NCBI GenBank assembly: GCA_900548195.1
Contig: URJQ01000021.1
Location: 1-26,949 of the forward strand
Reading direction: 5' to 3'
Source of the DNA: an uncultured Prevotella sp.
GTDB taxonomy: Bacteria; Bacteroidota; Bacteroidia; Bacteroidales; Bacteroidaceae
Length of the DNA stretch: 26,949 bases
The notes under the pieces were generated by a model. That model saw only the letters and a program-made list of their open reading frames with translations. It was not told the DNA's origin and did no database searches. This document shows positions 23,275 to 26,949 of this stretch, one piece after another. The position numbers and the translations under genes are program-made. Every line of letters starts with the position of its first letter. The first letter of the stretch is position 1.

Positions 23275-24621
23275 TTAGTAGTTGTCTCCGTAGCGCTCCT
23301 TAGTGATTTGCTCCAGACTCTTTCCACGTGTGTCAGGCATACCGATGAGACCCACTATGAGAGAGATAGCAAGGAGGGCTATCATGCAGTAAGCTGCGAT
23401 GGTAAAGCCTTCGCCATTTTCTCCATAGATGTATGTGAATACCAGTCCCCAGATGGCAGAAAGACCACGTACGATGAAGAACATGAGACCCTGAGCGCCA
23501 GCGCGGAACTTGGCTGGGAATAGTTCAGACCCCCAAAGGGCATAGAATATCTGCACAGAAAGGCCGCTGTTGAGACCCCAAAGAATTACGAAAGCCCACA
23601 GTGTAGCCATGCTATTCACACCCACAGTAACGACGAGAAGCCATGTGGAAAGTGCGAAAACGAGTCCGAGTACATACACCAATCTATGGCTTGTACGGTC
23701 GAATATGCGTGAGAGTCCGAGCGTTACTACCACCACGATAAACCACTGTATGCAGTTCATCCAGTTGGAATACTCATTGCTTACGCCACCTGCTGTCTCG
23801 CAAATGCGTGGAGAGAAGAATCCCATCACGCTGGCTACGAGGTTCCAAGTGAGGTAAATGGCAGCAAGGAAAGCTACGGTTCTTACTGCTACCTTATTGG
23901 TAAACAGTACTTTGAATGCCTGAAGCAGTCCGGTGTCCTCACCTTTTGCCTTTGATTCAGCCTTTGATGCTTCAAACTCAGCACTCTCTTCCAGTTGGCG
24001 TTGCAGATTCCATGCTATGAAAGCAATGATGAAGAGGGTGAAGAATACTACCCTTGAGCTGAATACATTGACCTCGGAGATATTGCTCATGTCGGCTCCG
24101 CAGAGAGCTGCAGCGCTCTGAACCCATCCGAAAAGCATGCCCCCAGGAGCGAAAAACATACCCATCAGGAGGATAATCATAGGGCCCACAGCCCATGACA
24201 TCTGCGAGATACAGATGTTACGTCCGCGGTTATTGACTTCAGAACTCTCAGAGATGTAAGTCCAAGAGGCAGGAACACCAATACCTACAGATATGCCAGT
24301 GATGAGGAAACCAGCGAGAAGCATAGGGAAATTCATGGCAAGCATCACGATTACTACGCCAAGCATATAGACGAGGAGATTGTATGTGAAGATAAACTTA
24401 CGTCCGAACTTGTCAGCGAGGAAGCCGCCGATGATAGCTCCTATGGCAGCGCCGAGAGCGTTGGCGCTGAGTGCATTGATCCATCCGAGGTGCATCTCTG
24501 TGAGTCCGAGATACTCCTTCCAGAGAGTGATGCCACTACCACCTGCTACGATGGCTCCGGCATCAAGATAATTATTGAGAGATACCGCAATGGTACTTTT
24601 CAATGAACTTGTCTTACTCAT
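23275..24621 (-). CDS. MFS sugar porter, probable L-rhamnose permease
   Basis: This 448-aa inner-membrane protein has about 12 hydrophobic segments. The start is ATG 24621 (MSKTSSLKSTIAVSL); an upstream extension to 24672 is not family-like. MFS motif GFLADKFGRKF follows TM2. A charged central loop (EESAEFEASKAESKAKGEDTG, given here from EESAEFEASK to KAKGEDTG) separates the halves. The C-terminal PDTRGKSLEQI is the sugar-porter family signature. Its position between rhaA and rhaD makes L-rhamnose the likely substrate, by proton symport. It is not homologous to E. coli RhaT, which belongs to a different transporter superfamily. Confidence 0.85.
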   Translation of the reverse strand: MSKTSSLKSTIAVSLNNYLDAGAIVAGGSGITLWKEYLGLTEMHLGWINALSANALGAAIGAIIGGFLADKFGRKFIFTYNLLVYMLGVVIVMLAMNFPMLLAGFLITGISVGIGVPASWTYISESSEVNNRGRNICISQMSWAVGPMIILLMGMFFAPGGMLFGWVQSAAALCGADMSNISEVNVFSSRVVFFTLFIIAFIAWNLQRQLEESAEFEASKAESKAKGEDTGLLQAFKVLFTNKVAVRTVAFLAAIYLTWNLVASVMGFFSPRICETAGGVSNEYSNWMNCIQWFIVVVVTLGLSRIFDRTSHRLVYVLGLVFALSTWLLVVTVGVNSMATLWAFVILWGLNSGLSVQIFYALWGSELFPAKFRAGAQGLMFFIVRGLSAIWGLVFTYIYGENGEGFTIAAYCMIALLAISLIVGLIGMPDTRGKSLEQITKERYGDNY

Positions 24622-24642
24622 CTTATTATATAATATGTAAAG

Positions 24643-24750
24643 AATGAAAAGTGAATAGAGAAAACATAGCAATGTTTCTCAATATGGCAAGGCCTATGCT
24701 TACAAACATCCTGAAAGCATAATTCCATTATCCATTATTCACTTTTCATT
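24643..24750. repeat. 15-bp inverted repeat in the rhaA-transporter gap
   Basis: AATGAAAAGTGAATA (24643-24657) is the exact reverse complement of 24736-24750. The 78 nt between hold two smaller hairpins (gagaaaacat/atgtttctc at about 24658-24680, and TATGCTT/AAGCATA near 24697-24722). The minus strand contains ATGCTTTCAGG, sharing a 9-mer with the 22-bp arrays. The structure could modulate transporter versus isomerase expression, but this is inference. Confidence 0.6.
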
Positions 24751-24761
24751 ATCTAAGTATA

Positions 24762-26015
24762 TTATCTCTTGCTTGTTACGTCAACGACGTATTTGTCGAT
24801 GTCATTGATGAAATCCTGACCTACAGGTACGTTGTTGCGTACGCAGAATTCGTCATAGACAGCCTGCCAAGGCATAGCCTTCTGCTCCTCGATGAGGGCG
24901 AGAACCTTGTAGCCTTCGCCAGCGAGTTCGAGACGAGAGATTGCCTCACTTGGCTCAAGAAGAGCGCGGAGCATGCACTTCTGTGCGGCGCGTGAACCGA
25001 TAACATAAGCACCGATACGGTTGATGGAACCATCAAAGAAGTCAAGACCATAGTGTACACGGTCGAGAGCGCCGGCACGAACGATTTCAAAGAAGAGCTC
25101 CTGTGTAGGGTCATCCATGATAGTTACGTGGTCAGAGTCCCAACGTACTGGGCGTGAAACGTGGAGCATGAGTTCCTTGAGGAAAGGAAGAAGAGCAGAA
25201 ACCTTGTCTGCAGGAGACTCTGTAGGGTGATAGTGACCTGTGTCGATGGTCAGAAGTTTATCGTTTTGAGCTGCATAAGCAGTGTAGAAGTCGTGTGAAC
25301 CCACTGTGAATGACTCCAGACCGATACCGAATACTTTGCCTTCGATGCAGTCCTTCATCATAGGCTGCTTCTTCTCGAAGATTTCATCGAGTGACTTCTT
25401 GAGTGTGTTGCGGTAGAGAGCGTGGTTTACGCTTACGTCCTTGCATCCGTCGTGCACCCAAAGGTTCATGATACAAGGGTCATTCTGTGCCTCACCCATA
25501 GCGTTTGCGATGTCACGGCAACGCTTGGTGTGCTCCACCCAGAACTGACGTATGCCCTCATCAGGATTGGCAAGAGAGAGTGATCCTGACTTAGGATGAG
25601 AGAAAGAAGATGAATTGAAGTCGAGGAGAGTGTTGTTCTCCTTAGCCCAGTCAATCCAAGACTGGAAATATTCTACGGTAACCTCGTCGCGGTCAACTAC
25701 CTTTCCCTTGAAGTCGCCGTAGATTTCGTGAAGGTTGAGGCGGTGGTTACCAGGGATAAGAGACTTTGCCTTGAGGATGTCCTGACGGAGTTCGTCGATA
25801 TTGCGTGCTGCACCAGGGAAGTTGCCAGTGGACTGTATGCCGCCAGACATTGCGCCAGCCTGCACCTCGAAGCCCTTTACGTCGTCTGCCTGCCAGCAAT
25901 GGAGGGAGAGGTGGAAGTCCTGAAGCTGCTTGAGTACCTTCTCTGTGTCAACACCGATTTCTGCGTAGCGCTCTTTCGCTACTTCGTAAGCTTTTGAAAT
26001 AAGTTCTGCTTTCAT
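24762..26015 (-). CDS. rhaA: L-rhamnose isomerase
   Basis: This 417-aa cytosolic metal-dependent enzyme interconverts L-rhamnose and L-rhamnulose (EC 5.3.1.14). The N-terminus has the family hallmark LSLHCWQADDVKGFE. Metal- and substrate-site segments are visible as GLESFTVGSHDFYTAYA, LTIDTGHYHPTES, RPVRWDSDHVTIMDD and HYGLDFFDGSINRIGA. Length matches E. coli RhaA (about 419 aa). It lies 132 nt downstream of rhaB and 140 nt upstream of the transporter start, on the same strand. The order rhaB-rhaA-permease-rhaD is like the Bacteroides rhamnose locus. The activator gene (rhaR) is not in the window. Confidence 0.97.
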   Translation of the reverse strand: MKAELISKAYEVAKERYAEIGVDTEKVLKQLQDFHLSLHCWQADDVKGFEVQAGAMSGGIQSTGNFPGAARNIDELRQDILKAKSLIPGNHRLNLHEIYGDFKGKVVDRDEVTVEYFQSWIDWAKENNTLLDFNSSSFSHPKSGSLSLANPDEGIRQFWVEHTKRCRDIANAMGEAQNDPCIMNLWVHDGCKDVSVNHALYRNTLKKSLDEIFEKKQPMMKDCIEGKVFGIGLESFTVGSHDFYTAYAAQNDKLLTIDTGHYHPTESPADKVSALLPFLKELMLHVSRPVRWDSDHVTIMDDPTQELFFEIVRAGALDRVHYGLDFFDGSINRIGAYVIGSRAAQKCMLRALLEPSEAISRLELAGEGYKVLALIEEQKAMPWQAVYDEFCVRNNVPVGQDFINDIDKYVVDVTSKR

Positions 26016-26147
26016 ATTAGTTTAGTTGTATAGTTAATTTGTGGATTTGTTGTCTTGTTGTTTTGATATTTGTCTGAGAGAGATGTGATTATCGCTTGTT
26101 TTTATAGACAATAAACAATAGAAACGCTCCAAACATAGAGTTGAAGC

Positions 26148-26949
26148 TTAGCCTTTAGCGCTTAATATCTTGAGATACTTCACGTAAGCTGCATCCCATA
26201 TTTCCTTGTCAGCAGGAGAGAAGCGCTTGAGGTTGAGGCTGTTTGCTATCACTTTGCGCATATCCCAAAGGTCTTTCACTTCGCCAGCAGCCTTTGCCTG
26301 CACCATGATATTGCCGAGGGCAGTGCCTTCCTGCGGACCTGCGAGCACCTCCACGCCACATGAATTGGCAGTAAACTGATTGAGATTGTCATTGAGAGAG
26401 CCACCTCCGATGATGTGGAGCACTTCGATAGGGAAGGAAGCCATCTCTGTAAGGTAAGAGAATACCTGACGATAGCGGAGCGCAAGGGAGTCGAATATGC
26501 AACGGCATATCTCTGCATAGCCCTGTGGGACGTGCTGATTGGTCTCCTTACAGTAAGTCTGAATAGCGTCAATCATAGAAGACGGATTTGCGAAGCAAGC
26601 GTCATCAGGATTGATAATGCTCTGGAATGCAGGTTGCTTCATAGCCTCTGCGATAAGTTCTGGATGGGATTTTGGAGCGTCAGTCCATTCCTTGCGGCAA
26701 CGTTCGTAGAGCCACATTCCGCAGATATTCTTGAGGAAGCGGGTCGTGCCCTCTATTCCGCCTTCGTTTGTGAAGTTTCTTTCGTAAGAGATATGATTGA
26801 TGATAGCCTTCTTTGTCTCTATTCCCATCAGCGACCATGTGCCAGAAGAGAGGTAAGCGAACTTCTCATTCTTTGCAGGAACGGCAGCTACGGCAGAGCC
26901 CGTGTCGTGTCCAGCCACTGCAATGACAGGAGAGAGAAAGTATATGACG
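26148..26949 (-). CDS. rhaB: Rhamnulokinase, C-terminal part (cut by window end)
   Basis: The C-terminal 267 codons of an FGGY-family sugar kinase are present, about half of the usual 480-500 aa. The frame stays open to the window edge, where it reads VIYFLSPVIAVAGHDTGSA on the minus strand, the conserved start of the second domain. Other motifs are YLSSGTWSLMGIE, HIIGGGSLNDNLNQFTAN and VLAGPQEGTALGN, typical of RhaB. It phosphorylates L-rhamnulose to the 1-phosphate with ATP (EC 2.7.1.5). It is the most upstream gene of the rha operon seen here, so the operon promoter lies outside. There is no sign of truncation other than the window end. Confidence 0.94.
   Translation of the reverse strand, partial: VIYFLSPVIAVAGHDTGSAVAAVPAKNEKFAYLSSGTWSLMGIETKKAIINHISYERNFTNEGGIEGTTRFLKNICGMWLYERCRKEWTDAPKSHPELIAEAMKQPAFQSIINPDDACFANPSSMIDAIQTYCKETNQHVPQGYAEICRCIFDSLALRYRQVFSYLTEMASFPIEVLHIIGGGSLNDNLNQFTANSCGVEVLAGPQEGTALGNIMVQAKAAGEVKDLWDMRKVIANSLNLKRFSPADKEIWDAAYVKYLKILSAKG

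Noticed and set aside
23275..24672. Longer transporter start at 24672
   Set aside because: The extra 17 residues are hydrophobic and unlike the family; ATG 24621 gives the typical sugar-porter N-terminus.

Overview
The window looks like chromosomal DNA of a Bacteroidota member, most likely Prevotella/Segatella-like. The evidence is protein similarity that I recognise, promoters with the Bacteroidota -33/-7 pattern (TTTG, about 20 nt, TAnnTTTG), weak Shine-Dalgarno signals, and a rhamnose operon ordered kinase-isomerase-permease-aldolase as in Bacteroides. No RNA genes, CRISPR arrays, insertion sequences or integrases were seen.

Region 1 (about 340-9690, + strand) is a compact, probably single-transcript defence operon. 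A small XRE-type regulator and a Schlafen-like AlbA_2/GHKL protein come first. A condensin-like set follows: a MukF/JetA-like kleisin, a MukE/JetB-like winged-helix subunit, a 1215-aa SMC/JetC-like ATPase, and a JetD-like protein with a Toprim nuclease core. This is a Wadjet-type architecture, known elsewhere to restrict circular plasmid DNA. It has one extra gene: an HNH endonuclease whose start lies 25 nt inside the jetD-like gene. The adjacent genes overlap by ATGA or lie a few bases apart. A double-nuclease Wadjet variant with a regulator front end is the best candidate for an undescribed system here. An intrinsic terminator ends the operon. A 24-bp perfect inverted repeat and the dnaK terminator follow.

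Region 2 (9784-13151, - strand) holds dnaK, a 7-nt tandem repeat array and a Cof-type HAD phosphatase.

Region 3 (13639-16711, - strand) is a GntR/YtrA-regulated ABC exporter operon: ATPase, GIN-domain lipoprotein, six-TM permease and GntR repressor. A perfect promoter abuts a 20-nt-arm palindromic operator (10 + 10 bp) that would cover the transcription start.

Region 4 (16776-21797, - strand) has an exported bleomycin-hydrolase-like C1 peptidase, recA, a carboxynorspermidine-dehydrogenase-like enzyme and a conserved protein of unknown function with a clear promoter.

Region 5 (22130-26949, - strand) is the L-rhamnose catabolic operon: rhaB (cut by the window end), rhaA, an MFS sugar porter and rhaD. 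It converts rhamnose to dihydroxyacetone phosphate and lactaldehyde.

Between genes, three arrays with an exact 22-bp period but different unit sequences lie 3' of minus-strand genes (13317-13424, 18401-18510, 23169-23270). A degenerate 44-bp (2 x 22) duplication lies at 19579-19680. These arrays are the most striking non-coding signal in the window.
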